Below, piece after piece: positions 10,328-22,867 of a stretch of 64,000 bases of DNA. The stretch is from Rhytidiadelphus loreus. Taxonomy: Eukaryota > Streptophyta > Bryopsida > Hypnales > Hylocomiaceae. The notes under the pieces are model-generated. The model was not told the origin of the DNA. It was given only the letters and a program-made list of their open reading frames with translations, and searched no databases. The position numbers were made by a program, and so were the translations under genes. How positions within the stretch are numbered: position 1 is the stretch's first letter; each line of letters opens with the position of its first letter. Where the stretch lies: assembly GCA_947034895.1 (NCBI GenBank), contig OX344761.1, positions 30,144,863 to 30,208,862 on the forward strand. The letters run 5' to 3'.

Positions 10328-10851
10328 TTGATATTACAAAAGCAACAATTCAAAAAACTAATTAAGTAGAATTGTACACTCTATATGTTCATTGAACTTA
10401 TTGTATACTGTATTGGCAATAGAACCCTTGAACCTCACCATTGAGGTCCGAGGTTCAAACTTCTCTTGGAGGTGGTATAGGATTGGTAGGCTACTTCCTT
10501 GGGTGGTGGGTGAATTTTTTTTTCAAAAATTTAATTAATTAATTTTTTATTCTTTTAAATAACATAGTTTTTTGCAATATTGAAGTACGAGGTTTACATT
10601 TTTTTTACAGTACTATATACTACACTAATTATTAGTATTCATTTAGTGAAGTTGCAATACTGCATTCATGTGTGTAGTTTTCAATACCGTTTCAATATTG
10701 CCACAATACTAGACTGTTAAGCCCTTGCAATAGTATTGCAAGTAATCCCTAACAATATTGTATGGAGCAACCATTTTTTCCCCGATGTGCGCATTGTGGA
10801 CAATAGTTGGATGCACTATTCATTGAAAAACATTCTCTGTTTGTACCTTCT
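10328..10851. other. AT-rich spacer with possible tRNA-derived SINE scrap
   Basis: At about 10420-10510 the phrase 'gaggtccgaggttcaaac' resembles a Pol III B box (GGTTCRANNCC), with 'tggcaatag' upstream as a weak A box, as in plant tRNA-derived SINEs. There is one copy here and its ends are not defined. The rest is AT-rich with poly-T tracts. Confidence 0.25.
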
Positions 10852-11559
10852 CACTATAAGAAAACTGTGTTTTTGGAGATTTGGAGATTTAGACATCCGC
10901 ATGTCTCTGCTGACGTTTTTCTACGTCTGCAAGGATGTCTAAAAAATTGTGTCCCGCGCAGACATGCCAAAAACATCGAAAATCCAGTTGGACATTATAA
11001 AATTTCCACTAGACATCACAAAAAACATGGGTCAACAGGGTCTTGAAAGGTCGCCATGTGGTTGCCACCTAAGTGCCACGCATGGGCGGAAAACCATGTA
11101 GGATTTTTTTTATCCATTCCCGTCCATGACGTGGCATCTGAGGTGGCATTTGACATTGCATTTAGTAAGGATGATGTGGCATGCCACGCCAGCACATTTC
11201 TTTACCACGTCAGCGCATTTTCCTGTTGTTTAAGAAATTTAATATTTTTTTTGAAGACATCAACTTAGACGTCTAAACGTTTTGAAAGACATCAACTTAG
11301 ACATCTATACGTTTTCTAAGACATCATTGTAGATGTCTAGACATTTATTGAGACGTCAACTTAAATATCTAGATGTTGTGGGATGTCATAGTAGATGTCC
11401 TCATTTCACCATGAATATTTCTTGCAACGTCCAATATGATTTAGAAGAACAAAATGATGTCACCTTTGACATTTATGTGGTCAAATGCGCTATTTGGCAT
11501 AATGTCAATATGGACAATTACACAAGTCCTACATAATGCACATTCAAATTTCATAATAT

Positions 11560-11775
11560 ACAATACCACATTTCATATATAGTACACCATATATAATACA
11601 TCATACATAACATACCATATACAATACATAATATGCCATACAAAATACACTATACTAAGAATTATGTCATATGACTCCAAATGTATTTCAAAAATGTCCA
11701 ATACAACATGTCATATATAGTACACCATATACAATACAGAATACACCATACAAAATATGCCAAATAAAATACACC
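11560..11775 (+). repeat. Degenerate 'accatatacaatac' minisatellite
   Basis: About ten imperfect units of 'accatatacaatac' / 'catacaaaatac' type lie in the left arm of the CACTA element. The inverse composition is found near 14440-14510 in the right arm. Confidence 0.5.
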
Positions 11776-12558
11776 ATATTTGGATATTATAGTACATGGC
11801 TTTAAAAACCACTTGATGTGATTATATAGAGAGGAGAAGACAACCTCTTTATACAAGAGGGGTGGTGGAAAGTTAGACAAACAATATGGGATATGGAAAA
11901 ACACAAGAATTGTTATAAGTAGAATTGTAGACTACATTTAAACGTCTAGACATTTTCTGAGATGTCATGGAAAACATCAAAAGTACATGTTGACGTCTCC
12001 TATGATGTTGGTATCAACACTAATATATAAGTAGATGTTGTAGATAGTTGTCTTTGCAAACTTAGACACCGATCAAAAAGCATCAGTGTAGACATTTGTA
12101 GTTCTCATATATGGTGTTAAAGCATTGCATACAATTGTTTGGACCAGTGCTCTAAATGATACCAAGCAATGTATCATGCAAGGAATACATCTTGACAAAG
12201 GCCTAGAGATGGAAGGGATGTGGAGTTTTCTGTCTATAGTCAAGGCTCTTGCAACCACAAAGAGTTGTTTGTTATCCACCCTAAGTAAAATTCTTACCTT
12301 TTGTGGACTGGTTGACATTTGTGAGAAAGGAAATTGAACATTTTGGAAAATTGTGTGCCAAACAGAGGTTAGGAGTAATAGAAGGCACTATATACTACCC
12401 AATCCATCATGAACATGGTTCAATTGCAAAATGATAGGGACTTTGATGGACTACAACCAATGCAAGAAGTTGAGGACCCAATGCAGCATCCCATAGATGA
12501 AAAAAGAGCCTACTTTATCATTGTAGGTGACAATGCAATTCCTGAGGTTGAAGCTTAA

Positions 12559-13472
12559 CCCTTGAAGGACCAAGGTCTTTTTTTTGCCAAAAAACACTCA
12601 AAACTCCCATATCTATAGCAAAGAGTGAGAAAAAATGAATTTTTTTTCCAATATCTAACCATAGGATCTTACATCTAACTAGTATGAGAGTGTGTGGAAA
12701 AAAATTTAGAATTTTTGACTGCATAGATTGCAAGATATCTGAGTTTAAAGTGAAAAAAACAAGTTTTTCATCACCTTGTAGGACTAGATTTTTTTACTTT
12801 GAACATTTTTAACTTAAAACTTTTGCACTACAGAGTTTTGAGCTTTAAATCTTTATGGTAGAGATTTGAGTTGAGAGTCTAGGGGAAAAAAAATTCAAAA
12901 AAACTTAAGTATCATTCTTAAAAAAATTGTTAAATAGAAATAGGTACGAGATAGAAGGAAAATATAAAATATTAATATATTTTAGATGGAATAAAAATGC
13001 ACTAATCCCAATGGTGGGATTGTTCTAGAAAGTAAATCAGACTATATAAAAAAAATTGAAAAAAAAAAATTGCATTCAGAAATGAATCCTACAGGTTATT
13101 TTTTTCAAGAAGATGCTCTAATTGCCCAAAAAACAAAAAAGTCCATAAATTGCTCATAACAAATCCAAATGAAATGAGTCAAAGCTTTCTAGATAGACAA
13201 AAATATAATCTATGAGAAAAAAATATTAAAAAAAAATTCAAATTTTTGTCTATTTTTTTTTTGTTGCCCGGACTACCCATCTCCTCATTTGAATTTATTT
13301 GGTCATAACTTTTGTTCCCGGGCACCGATTGTGAAAAAAATTATATTCCCACAAAGCTTGTCAGTTTTTCCATATCCAAAAGAAGTTTCAAATAATCACA
13401 ACAAAATTTCAGCTCGTAGGTACTTGCCCAAAAACGCATTTGTTCCTCGAAGGGACAATGGTCCTTTGGGGG
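12559..13472 (+). mobile_element. TTAA-flanked element (piggyBac-like ends), 914 bp
   Basis: TTAA at 12555-12558 is followed by CCCTTGAAGGACCA. The right end reads TGGTCCTTTGGGGG followed by TTAA at 13473-13476. Length and layout match copies at 59461 and 62508: near the left 'aaggaccaa', then 'ataggatctta', 'aaattttt', 'ttgcaagatat'; near the right 'ggtcataacttttg', 'gctcgtaggtacttgcccaa', 'gggacaatggtcc'. TTAA targets with CCC-starting inverted ends are the signature of piggyBac. No transposase frame exists, so this would be a MITE-like derivative. It is inserted in the CACTA element. Confidence 0.65.
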
Positions 13473-15427
13473 TTAATACGTCCATGTTCTTTGCATATAT
13501 GTGTGATAGCTTGCAAATGTCATGTAGAACATCTGAAGGATAGGGCAGCTTGTCTACTTCTATGTCTCCTACAAGGAACTGTTGTCTTGAAAACATTCAT
13601 TGGGTGACAAAAGTAATGATTGTGGATGGTGGGTGTAATGTGTCATGTGACATCATCTGAACAGGGAAGGTTCACTATAAGAAATCCACATTTTTTTGAA
13701 TGTTAGCAACAAACAAGGATGTTTTTCAAAACAAGAGCACAAAAATGGGATTGCAGCCATAGGAGGTAGAATTGAGTTGGATGTTTCAAAAAACATTTGC
13801 ATGTCACAGGTGGAACAAGTTGATGTCCTATGCAATGTTCTAAAAGACATCAAGAAAAACATAGTTGTGTTTTGTACAATGTCCAAGAAAACACATAAAT
13901 GCCATGTTGACAAGAGCTTTTGGCTTAACTTCGGTTAAATTAAAGAAAATTACTATGGATTGAGGTAAAACCCTGACCAAATGTAAAATGTAGGGGAAGG
14001 TCAACCATTAGACAAGTTTTTTTTTTTTTAATTTTTAATTTTAAAAATGCCAAGTGATGTGGCATTTAATTTACTTTTTATAAACTAAACTTAACAAACT
14101 TCACTTCACTTAAATGGACTCAAATTCAAAAAATATAAAAAAATGGCATCCAACAAGGATGAGGTGGCATGCCACATCAACACATCTAGACACTATTCAA
14201 AAAGTTTAACAGTGTTTTTTTCGATATCAACTGAGATATCAATTGAGACGTTAATTGAGACGTCTAGATGTTTTTTTCGATATCAACTAAGATGTCAAGT
14301 TTGACAACTTTGTATAATTTTGAAAAATTACATATCCCATATAGTTTGTCATGCCTCCTACTGCCCTACTTAGATAAATAGTATGTCTTTTCATGTCTAT
14401 TTACACACAAGAACTGGCTTTTAAGTCATATGACATAAATACCAAATATTTTGTATTTTGTATAATGTATTTTGTATGGGCTATTTTTTATGGTGTATGT
14501 CAAAGTTGATGTTGCAAAATGTTTGGATGTCAAAGCTGACATCTTAGAAAATGTCTCAAAAGACATTTGAATAGATGTCGCCAAAAACAGTATCAAGTTT
14601 TTTGTTGATGTCTAAGTTGATGTTATTCAAAACAACATTAATCTTCTCAGACAATGTGACGTCAGATGCCACATCAATATTTTTCATGTCCACGTCATTG
14701 AATTTTCATGTCATATACCACGTCACATGCCACATTAGCTTTTTTCCCCAAACTACCTACCCATCATCTTTTTTTTTTCACCTTCGGCAATTATTTTCTC
14801 CTAGACTACAATAATTTCTACTAATTTACCCATGGTTAAAATGGACTAGGGATGTTGACGTGGCAATGATTGTTTTCTCGAACAATCTTTGAAACATCAT
14901 TATGTCTGCAGTCGTGTCTTTAACGACATAGTTGTTTTTGCTAGCACCTACATGCTGTGGATAAAAAAAAACGCACTTTCCTCCATAATTTTCCTCTATT
15001 TTCTACAACATCCACATAAACATACACTTTCGTTGCATCTGTCTAGTAAACATCTCAATGTTCATGAGGACATAGTATGTCTAGCCAAAGACATGCTATG
15101 TTTTGGGTTTGACATCCAAAAAAACACAATTTTCTTATAGTGTCTCGTCCACTCATCTCTCTTCCCTCTTTTCTAAGGGAGAAGTGCCAAAGCTAACCAC
15201 AATATATAGATGAGTCTATGAGACCAGGATGGGTATGAATGGAAAAATCCACATTTATATTGACTAAAATATTCATTCCTAGGAAAGAAAAATAGAATTC
15301 ATTTATTTTTTTTGCATTCTTCCTCGTCCTTATGTTTGCCCACATTGAGCTCAATTGAAATGCTTAAGTTATCACAAATAAGGTAGTATGTTGTTAAATG
15401 GCACCTAACCTTAAAGCGCCATCTAGA

Positions 15428-15655
15428 AGGTTTGTACATTTCGAATTTCAGATATGTACCTATTTGGATGGAGCATTTTTAGAAACGATCTTTTGACCCT
15501 TAATAACTTTTGCATACAATATCCAAATGTGATGTTCTTTGGTGCGTTGGAACCTCCTTTCACTTGCCAACATGAATATGTGAAAATTTGACCAGTTTCA
15601 TAATAGCAACTAGGCTCAGTAGTAAAAAGTGTCGGTTTTGGGTGTACCCACCTTA
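15428..15655 (-). mobile_element. TAAGGTGGGTAC-family element, inverted, truncated
   Basis: Read on the minus strand it starts TAAGGTGGGTACACCCAAAA and continues with the family blocks 'actttttacta', 'tggcaagtgaaaggaggttc', 'acatttggatattgtatgc' and 'aaaagttattaagggtcaaa'. The distal right terminus is missing. Non-coding. Confidence 0.6.
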
Positions 15656-16020
15656 GGTACTTGTACCTTATTGGCCAGACAGTGAGAATGCCAGTCATTC
15701 CGTCTCTGCTTTTGGGCTCTCAGTCGTCCCACTTCCAAGTTGGCTGAATGGCTGTGCCTGTTGCTCAAATCTTTTCCGTCTGGCAGCAACTTTGGGTGGG
15801 CTGACTGATGGTACTCCGTCCTCGATTGCGGTGGCTTTGTCAATCACCGCTGCACTGCTGTGGTTGTGTCCTGGACAGCCATTCTCTTTGTGGCTTTGCG
15901 TATTGAGCTGTCTCTTCGGTGTCTTGTATTGTATATGATTCCTGGGAATCTACTTGATGAGTTCAAACTTCTTGTTTGTTTGTAAGATAGGAGGTTCATA
16001 AAGCGTTCAGATTCTAAAAG
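15656..16020. other. GC-richer unique island, no gene recognised
   Basis: Base composition rises here relative to both sides and no family repeat is seen. No open frame of useful length resembles a protein. It may be a promoter remnant or part of a decayed gene. Confidence 0.35.
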
Positions 16021-16226
16021 TGTCCACCTCCTGACAAAAAAAATATGAAATGAGATTCCTTTTGTTTTTCAAGGAAAATTTACTGAAAAATGTTTCAAGA
16101 AGTCTAACCAACCCAAATTAATTTCTAGCTCATAAATGGGTGATTGGGGGACCGCTTACCTTACTTGACCAAAAAATGGAGGCAAAGACCAACAAGAGTA
16201 ATAATGAGCTTGTTTGAGGTAAGAAG

Positions 16227-16512
16227 TAAGTCGGGTATCCCCAAAACTACCACTTTCTGCTACTATGCCTAGTTCCTATTCCTAAATTGTTCCTATTTTC
16301 ATATTTTCTTGTTGGCAAGTGAAAGGAGGCTCCAATGCACCAAAGAACACCACATTTAGATATTGTATGCAAAGTTATGAAGGGTCAAAGTTTCTTTTGG
16401 TAGAGGTTCTAAAATTGTTTCTTCTACATAGGTACATATTGATTTCGGAGATGTATCACAGAGTGATGATGGCGGTTTTAGGCAAGGTGTGATTTGGTGT
16501 GTACCCTCCTTA
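16227..16512 (+). mobile_element. TAAGGTGGGTAC-family element, near complete
   Basis: The left end is 'taagtcgggtatccccaaaac' in degenerate form. The core 'ggcaagtgaaaggaggctcc', 'tgcaccaaagaacac', 'atattgtatgcaaagtta' follows, then 'ggagatgtatcacagagtga', 'ggcggttttaggcaaggtgt' and the right end TGTACCCTCCTTA. Ends are inverted repeats of each other. At ~286 bp this copy gives the unbroken reference for the nested copy at 6998-8021. Confidence 0.6.
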
Positions 16513-18182
16513 AAGGTGAGTGACCTTACGGTAACTACACTTGAATGTGCCCAAATAAGCAATTGAATATTATTCCTACTATTAAATTCAATTGCTTGAT
16601 CTTTGATTGGATCTTGTTGCAAGTCAAAAGAATGTTTTTAATTTTTTTCTTATGCATTTATTGGACACCAAATGAATAAACTACAAATTTTCAAAGTGTG
16701 AAAATAGGTGTTTTCAAAACCAACACTAGAAGTTCATGAATAGTGGGAGTACATTTTAGGCAAGAATCTATAGGAGTTGGTTTTAAAAAGGTGTCACAAT
16801 TAAGTGGAGTTACCTTATTCCATTGTAACCAAAAATTTTATCCCCTAAAAAACGTTCCTAAATTGTTCTTTTCATATTCTTCTCCAACCCCAAATTTAAA
16901 TGTATTGACTATTGACATATCATGTTCTTGTTTTTGGATCTTGTAAACTATAGAAGCATAGAGCCTATGATTGAGCACGAGGCAAACTTCAAAATCCACC
17001 ACTCAGTATACTCCATTTTGACATTGTTTACAAGTGAGTCTTTTTGTTTTATTATCAAAGATGAAATCACATGTCTACTATACCTCATAAAATTTTCAAA
17101 TTTATTAGTGAAAATTTCAAATTACCATGAATTCTTGAAGAAAAAGTGAAGAAAATTCATATAATAAACAAACACGCTAAATTTTTTTCAAACTTTGAAA
17201 ATATGAACACATTGGAGTATAGAAAATTATTCTATCAAGGAAATTTCCTTGTCACTCTATATTAGAAATATGGTTATAGATCTGCAACTTCAAACCTCAA
17301 TATAATATTTTTTCTTACAAAATTTTCAAGAGGAGTAGAAACTACATTTTATAAGCTTCATTATGTTATTTTTTCTTTGAAGCAAAAGAAATCATTTTGA
17401 TTGTCAAAATCAAGTAGTAAGGAAAAAAAGATCAAATTTTTGAAATACATTATACAGATGTATCAATTTTTTGATAAGCTACCATGTATAAAATTAAAAA
17501 AAAACTAGTATATATGTAATACAATTGTTGCAAATATTGCAACAAATGTGACCTTGTGAAGTGTAGATGCACAGTTTTTTGCAAGGTCCCCAAAAGGATT
17601 TTTGTCACTTCAAACGCTAATATCTTGCAATCTACATGGAGGAAATTTCTGATTTTTTTTGCTCATCTATGGGCAATCTACATTTGTCCTAAATGTTATT
17701 TTCATAGTTTAGATTGCATAGTCTAAAATCTATAAATGTCCTAGATTTTTCAAATCTATACTTTTCCTAAATGTCACTTTTACAATTCAAACCGGACAGT
17801 CTGAAAATGGCACATGGAATACCGCCATTTTAATGAAATTGCCCATATCTTTTCAAACCAATGTGCTACAAATCAATGTTTTGGAGTAGTTTAGTAAAAA
17901 CTTAGTCCAAATCATTTAGGGGTTAATTGAAATGAAATAGTCTTTAGGAAAATGGGCCAATTTGCCTAGTTTTTAATTTTTGTGTGTGGAAGTTAATCAT
18001 TTCTAACTTCTTATGGAGTCTAAATATTCTACATTTATTAAAGCAATTTTCATGGTCAAAAATCTTAAAAGAATTAGAACATGGTCCCTCTATCTTAGTT
18101 TGCATCAAGGGATTCTTCTTTCATGAAACAGTATAAATACAAATGAATGCATGCACAAACACTATCCCAAGTGGTAGTTGTT
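16513..18182. other. AT-rich intergenic with a TTAA-element remnant
   Basis: No gene recognised. At about 17540-17670 the sequence is the inverse of the middle of the TTAA-type elements: 'atgtgaccttgtgaagtg', 'tttttgtcacttcaaa', 'atatcttgcaatctaca'. This marks a decayed minus-oriented copy with no clear ends. Confidence 0.5.
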
Positions 18183-19151
18183 TTCAACACTTTTTGGCAA
18201 TTTTTTGGACAATTTTCTTTTATAGTCTTTTCAACAATGAAGTGACATTATCTAAGAGGGCATGAAGTTCACAACATTTGGACATTCTTTTTGACACCAT
18301 GGTGTTGAGAAAAATGTAAAAAGAGTGTTAAAGAGGTGTAAAAGAAATGTCAAAAAATAATATTGTTGAAAAGAATGTTGTAAAGAGTGTAAAAAAAGTG
18401 TCAACAATAAGATCAAAATAATTATAAAAAAGAGTGTCCATGAAGTATTGAAGTGTTGAAGAATTGTTAAAACATTGTAAAAAAACATTGTAAGAATAAA
18501 TAGTCTTCACTTTGAATATGTATAATTAAATTCACAAAGGTTCATGGGAATGAAAATGGCTTAAGTTTAATTTGATTTCCTCTTACATTTCAAGGAAAAT
18601 TTAACAAAAATTGTTTTAGAGACATCCTATATCTCGAAGAAGGGAGATTAGTAATGCGAAAAACGCAATATACTTGGAGACTCCTCATTTTACATAAATA
18701 AATACAAACAAATCTTCAAAGTCATAGATGTAGCAAAATATTAGATATTCTAACCAACAATCATTTTTATTTTCTTTCTGGCTACCAGAAGTCACCTTCA
18801 ACTTGTTGCAATCTTTCCCCCTTGAAATGAAAGAATCTTTTAGTGCCTCTCTAGTGACATGTGTCTAAAAAACATCCATTAGGTTGGGGTTAAAAACCCA
18901 TAATTTGGATTTGTGCAAAGGGCAAATAACTTAGGCAAGGTCAGAATGGACAACCTCTAAAAAGTATGATTTTTTTCTTTTGTTTCTTTATCATTGATTT
19001 TAACAATTTTTTTGAGATTCTTTTTGACATTTTTTTCAACATTCTTTAAAAAAGGACATACCAAGTTTGATACTCTTTTCATTACTAAAGTGTAGAAAAA
19101 CAAGAATTGGTGCAACATATTTTTGACACTTTAGTATCAAAAAGTGTTGAA
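18183..19151. mobile_element. Possible inverted-repeat element with AAAGAGTGT minisatellite
   Basis: TTCAACACTTTTTG at 18183 is the exact inverse of CAAAAAGTGTTGAA at 19138-19151. Between them lies a degenerate minisatellite (about 18300-18490) of 'gtaaaaagagtgttaaag' units, and a partly complementary T-rich stretch (about 18970-19060). A 14-bp pair in AT-rich DNA can arise by chance, so this is tentative. Confidence 0.3.
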
Positions 19152-20120
19152 ATTAAGACTCATTTTCGGTTTTGAGTCCAACACAGATGTACATTTTCCT
19201 ATCTCATTGCTCCAACAGTGTACAATTAATATACATTTCATAGGGTGGACACTTTTTGTGACCATTGCATTTCAACTTCAAAAATTCATAACTTATGCCT
19301 TGAAGCTCCCCAAAATATGAAATGACTTGGATTAGATGCCAATTCCATTTGTCTTTCAAGGAAAAATTTACAAAAAATATTTCAAGAAATTAAACCTCCC
19401 CAAACTAATTATCAGCTCTTAATGGGCACTTTATGGACCTTACTCTCATGATATTGCATCAAAAGTACTCCGGATTACAAATTATAATATAGCAGATGTG
19501 CTGCAATTTGTACTGAAGTTGTGCTATATTATTCAAAATGATACTATGTCAAAGGAAGCAAGTGCTACCCTCGATGTTAGACGTAGACTCTACTCACCGA
19601 CAAGTGCCCAGGAGATAGGTTACTCCCTGTACTTTTTACATCAAGACGAAGAGTGGACTCATAGAGGTTTAATTTTCAGTAGGATTGCAATGAGAGAATT
19701 GTGAATAAATATCGAAATCACTGTCTGTCCTCATAACTTGCCGACAATCAAAGCCAGCGTTTGCTAACTTCGTTCCCAACAGCGTCTGTTCAGAACATGA
19801 CACTCCTTTCATACCAACTTATGATTATATGCGGGCTTAAGAAAATTCGTCCACAACATACCTTCACAACCTCTGGCACTTTAAAACTACTCACTCTCGT
19901 GTACTTGAAAAGTATCTACTGTTGAGGATGTTAGCTGTATCATACAACTCAAACCAGTTTCAAAATCAGTGGGCCGCAAGATTACACGTGCGGTGTATGG
20001 CGTTTCTCATAATATTCTCTGTTGCATCACGGAACGAAGTAGTTGAATACCCTAGATTTTTCGACGGTTTTCCTGCTTGACAGACTGCTAGAGTCGGTGT
20101 AATTGCAGTATAACCATGCA
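19152..20120. other. Dispersed repeat and 3' flank of the NERD gene
   Basis: About 19240-19440 belongs to a dispersed repeat family ('ttcaaggaaaaatttac', 'caaactaatta', 'agctc') also seen near 16040-16140, 18540-18620 and, inverted, 48480-48660. From about 19480 composition shifts to genic levels; this is probably the 3' UTR and downstream flank of the minus-strand NERD gene. Confidence 0.45.
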
Positions 20121-22867
20121 CTAGGAGCTGAGTGACAAGGAAAGAACTTCGCCAATACTAAATAGCTGAGGTTTTGACGTCCCGACTATTTGAAAAACAA
20201 TCTGTGTGTCGGATCTTACTTTGGTCTGCAAACAGGAGTCCGAGCGTTGCTTCTTACTGGACAGGTTGACATTGCCATCCCGATAGTCACGAAGAGTAAC
20301 CAGAATGAGAACCTTGGGAGTCCCTGTCAAGATATTAATAATTTCGGTTAGAAATGGATGATACGTCACTAACATTTACTGAATTTGGTTACAAATCCAA
20401 ATTCAACCCCATTGATAAAACAAGGACTCATCCAAACTCATCCAAATCAATTTTAGTAAATTTAAAATTGTGAGAAGCACAAAACCTTCATGCTTGAGAG
20501 GGGCGAAATAGAGTAATTACAGGCATGCACAACATAGTTATGAGTTTTAGTTCCTTCATACAGCTATGGGGTGACTCCATCAAGGTGACGAAACTCACCA
20601 AATATATTGTTAAGCCAGCTCTGCCGATGGGTCATAACCATTTGGCTAACGGCCGATCGCTTTGCAAATGCTAAGATTTGAGTGTCACTTGACCGACCCT
20701 TAAATCCCTGAAACTCTCCAACCACAATCTTGCCATCTTCAAGCTCCAGCCTGCGAAGTCAAGACAGTACGTCATTCCTTCTCATCCTTTCAGAAACTCA
20801 CAGATATAAGCTTGGAAACAGGGACGAGCTAAATGAGAAAAAACCAGACTGTACATTGCCTATCTTTCAAGAATGATGTGATCAAGGTATCCAGATGTAA
20901 TGCGTTCAACAACATCTACACTAGGTAGCTGATCATGCAACTGAAGAGCTTCATGATCAAAACCACACAGTTCTTCCAAACCATATAGAAGGCACATAAT
21001 TTCCCTACTTAATCTGGGAGATTCCAGACCTAATTTGCGGTTGTAACAACATGCCTAAGAGTAAACAAACGTGAAGCACATGATTCATACCATAATTACC
21101 AGGTTCAGTAGATTAGCGGAAGCTTCTCGATTCACAAAGTGTTTCTAGTGAATCCATAAGCCATGTGCATACCTATCCCATGTTGGAGCTGTGCTCAGTA
21201 TATAATGAAGCCGCTTTCGCTCCAGCTCTGACAGAGTTCTCTCAGCCTTTTCACTGCTAAGTGCATTCTTCAGCCATCCTGAGTCCTTTTGAACTAAACT
21301 GTTCTTAAAAAAATGCTCCCATTGATCGGCTGAGATCACTTCACGCTGCATAGTAATGGCCTGTTCCGGCCTAATATGGAAAAACAGAACATGTGAATCA
21401 GTGTTTCATTCCTCATTTCTTATGCCCAGTAACTCGGTTCAACTGGATTTCATTTCGCTCTTCAAAACCCCAATCGATTCAACTAAGCTCCTATTGTATA
21501 CAAAGGGACATTGACCTGAAATGCAAGACATGCTCCCGATAATATGATCATGAGCATAGAGAGGTTCATAAAGTCTTCAGTACCTGCATCCTCGATTGAC
21601 AAGAAACACTTTCTGCTGCATAATTCCAGCAGGTAAAGTGATCCCTCGTCTTTCAATGTAAGACTCTAGTAGATCAACGCGGTAGTTCAAATCCTCCAAC
21701 TGCAAGGAATACCCAGATCGCCATTGATATTAACATGATAATCATAAACATACCATAACCTCATCCATATATTAAAGCAGCATGTACTGTTAAAAGTGTC
21801 GGCTTGATTGCGGAAAATAAATCTATACTTGAAAGACTGGGAAGAACACACATACCAGATTTGGATGCACTACAGTTGAACCATTATTACGAATCTGCAC
21901 CCAGCGCCCGTCATGATTGAGGTGCAAAGACCCTGACCAATTCTTCACCTCTACAACAAAGAGGTCCCTGTTTGACAAGACAAAAGTTTGATTTTACTTT
22001 TTCAGTCATGTAATCGGTTTGACAAGAAAACCACTAGAAGAGTGCAGCCATGATGAAAACATCCAAGTGACCTTCGAATATCAATCGTCTAGCAGACTAG
22101 CACAGAAGCAATATTACATGTCCAGTAGGGTTGCGGAGAATTCGCAGCTCAATCAGCCAGGCTGGAAATAGCGGTGAAAATCAGACAACAGTCACCACAA
22201 TGTGAAGAAACTTGAACAGAAATTGGAGGGCAGTTTTTCGATAGTTCACTCTATCCTTGCATTAATGCATACTAACCTTTTTGTAAGAAGAACTATGTCA
22301 ATCTCACGACGTCCTCGGTTTCCTGGATCAGGAAGGCGCAGAGACTGGTAGACCTCCACGCCGGGAATTCCTTCAAACCTGTTAAAAACGTGAAAAGGAA
22401 CCATCAATTACAGCTTGACAATATTAGGTCAAAGAATCTTTGGGGATTTTGTGTTGAATTGCATGGCAACGTATAACTGCCATGATCTCGCTGCAACTAG
22501 TGATATCATCAACACTTAAAAGCATCTTCAGAGCCGAAAAGAAACATGAAATGCGGATAAACAAGTCGAGAACAGCAGCTACCACCACGATCACAAAAGG
22601 CATCATGGAAAACGAGGCTTACAATTTCGCAACCCTGAGCTCCGCAAGACGGCCAGCGCGATTGCTTTCACTATCCTCTCCATTCTCCAGCTCCCGCACG
22701 AAAGATGGAGCGAAGCTGTACACAATAGACCGGAATTGCCGATACAAAGCAACAGCAGCAGCCGTGGCGGCGCCCAAAAGGCTCACCCGCACCGCCACGG
22801 CTATGGCGCTGCATGATCTTGACCGTCTGTCACGATGGTGACGATGATCATCATGCGGTCTCGACAT
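20121..22867 (-). CDS. NERD-domain, membrane-anchored protein; reading frame possibly damaged
   Basis: Eight exons (minus): 22867-22623, 22378-22277, 21967-21856, 21699-21584, 21370-21100, 21054-20864, 20750-20599, 20323-20121; 464 codons with every phase matching. Residues 1-19 are His/Arg-rich, and about 20-42 form a hydrophobic segment (AIAVAVRVSLLGAATAAAVA), probably a signal anchor. A NERD (nuclease-related) domain follows at about 68-200 with E76, REIDIVL (D109) and VEVKNW (E122, K124), the D...ExK pattern of the endonuclease-like fold. The C-terminal half has no domain I can name. Function is unknown; a nuclease activity is only implied by the fold. Two oddities: codon 267 is TAG (21147-21145), and the donor after exon 6 is AT not GT (GAAAG/ATAGGC). 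An alternative GT-AG splice from about 21174 to an acceptor inside exon 6 (AG/ATTAAGT) avoids the stop but drops about 45 codons. It may be a young pseudogene. The start codon is the first ATG after the upstream GC-rich leader. Confidence 0.7.

Larger units (their letters stand above)
10852..15142 (+). mobile_element. Large non-autonomous CACTA element, TSD TCT
   Basis: The left end is CACTATAAGAAAACTGTG and the right end, inverted, CACTATAAGAAAATTGTG, one mismatch in 18. The 3 bp before (10849-10851, tct) and after (15143-15145, tct) are identical, as expected for CACTA transposition. Both arms carry dense gacatc / gacgtc / tagatgtct motifs, the subterminal repeats of this superfamily. The arms stay recognisably inverted for about 700-800 bp: 'gccatacaaaatac' and 'tatgtcatatgact' near 11640-11675 recur inverted at about 14420-14480. 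No transposase is evident. A second left-type end (CACTATAAGAAATCC) lies at 13673, so a tandem or nested second copy is likely. A TTAA-type element sits inside. Confidence 0.75.
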
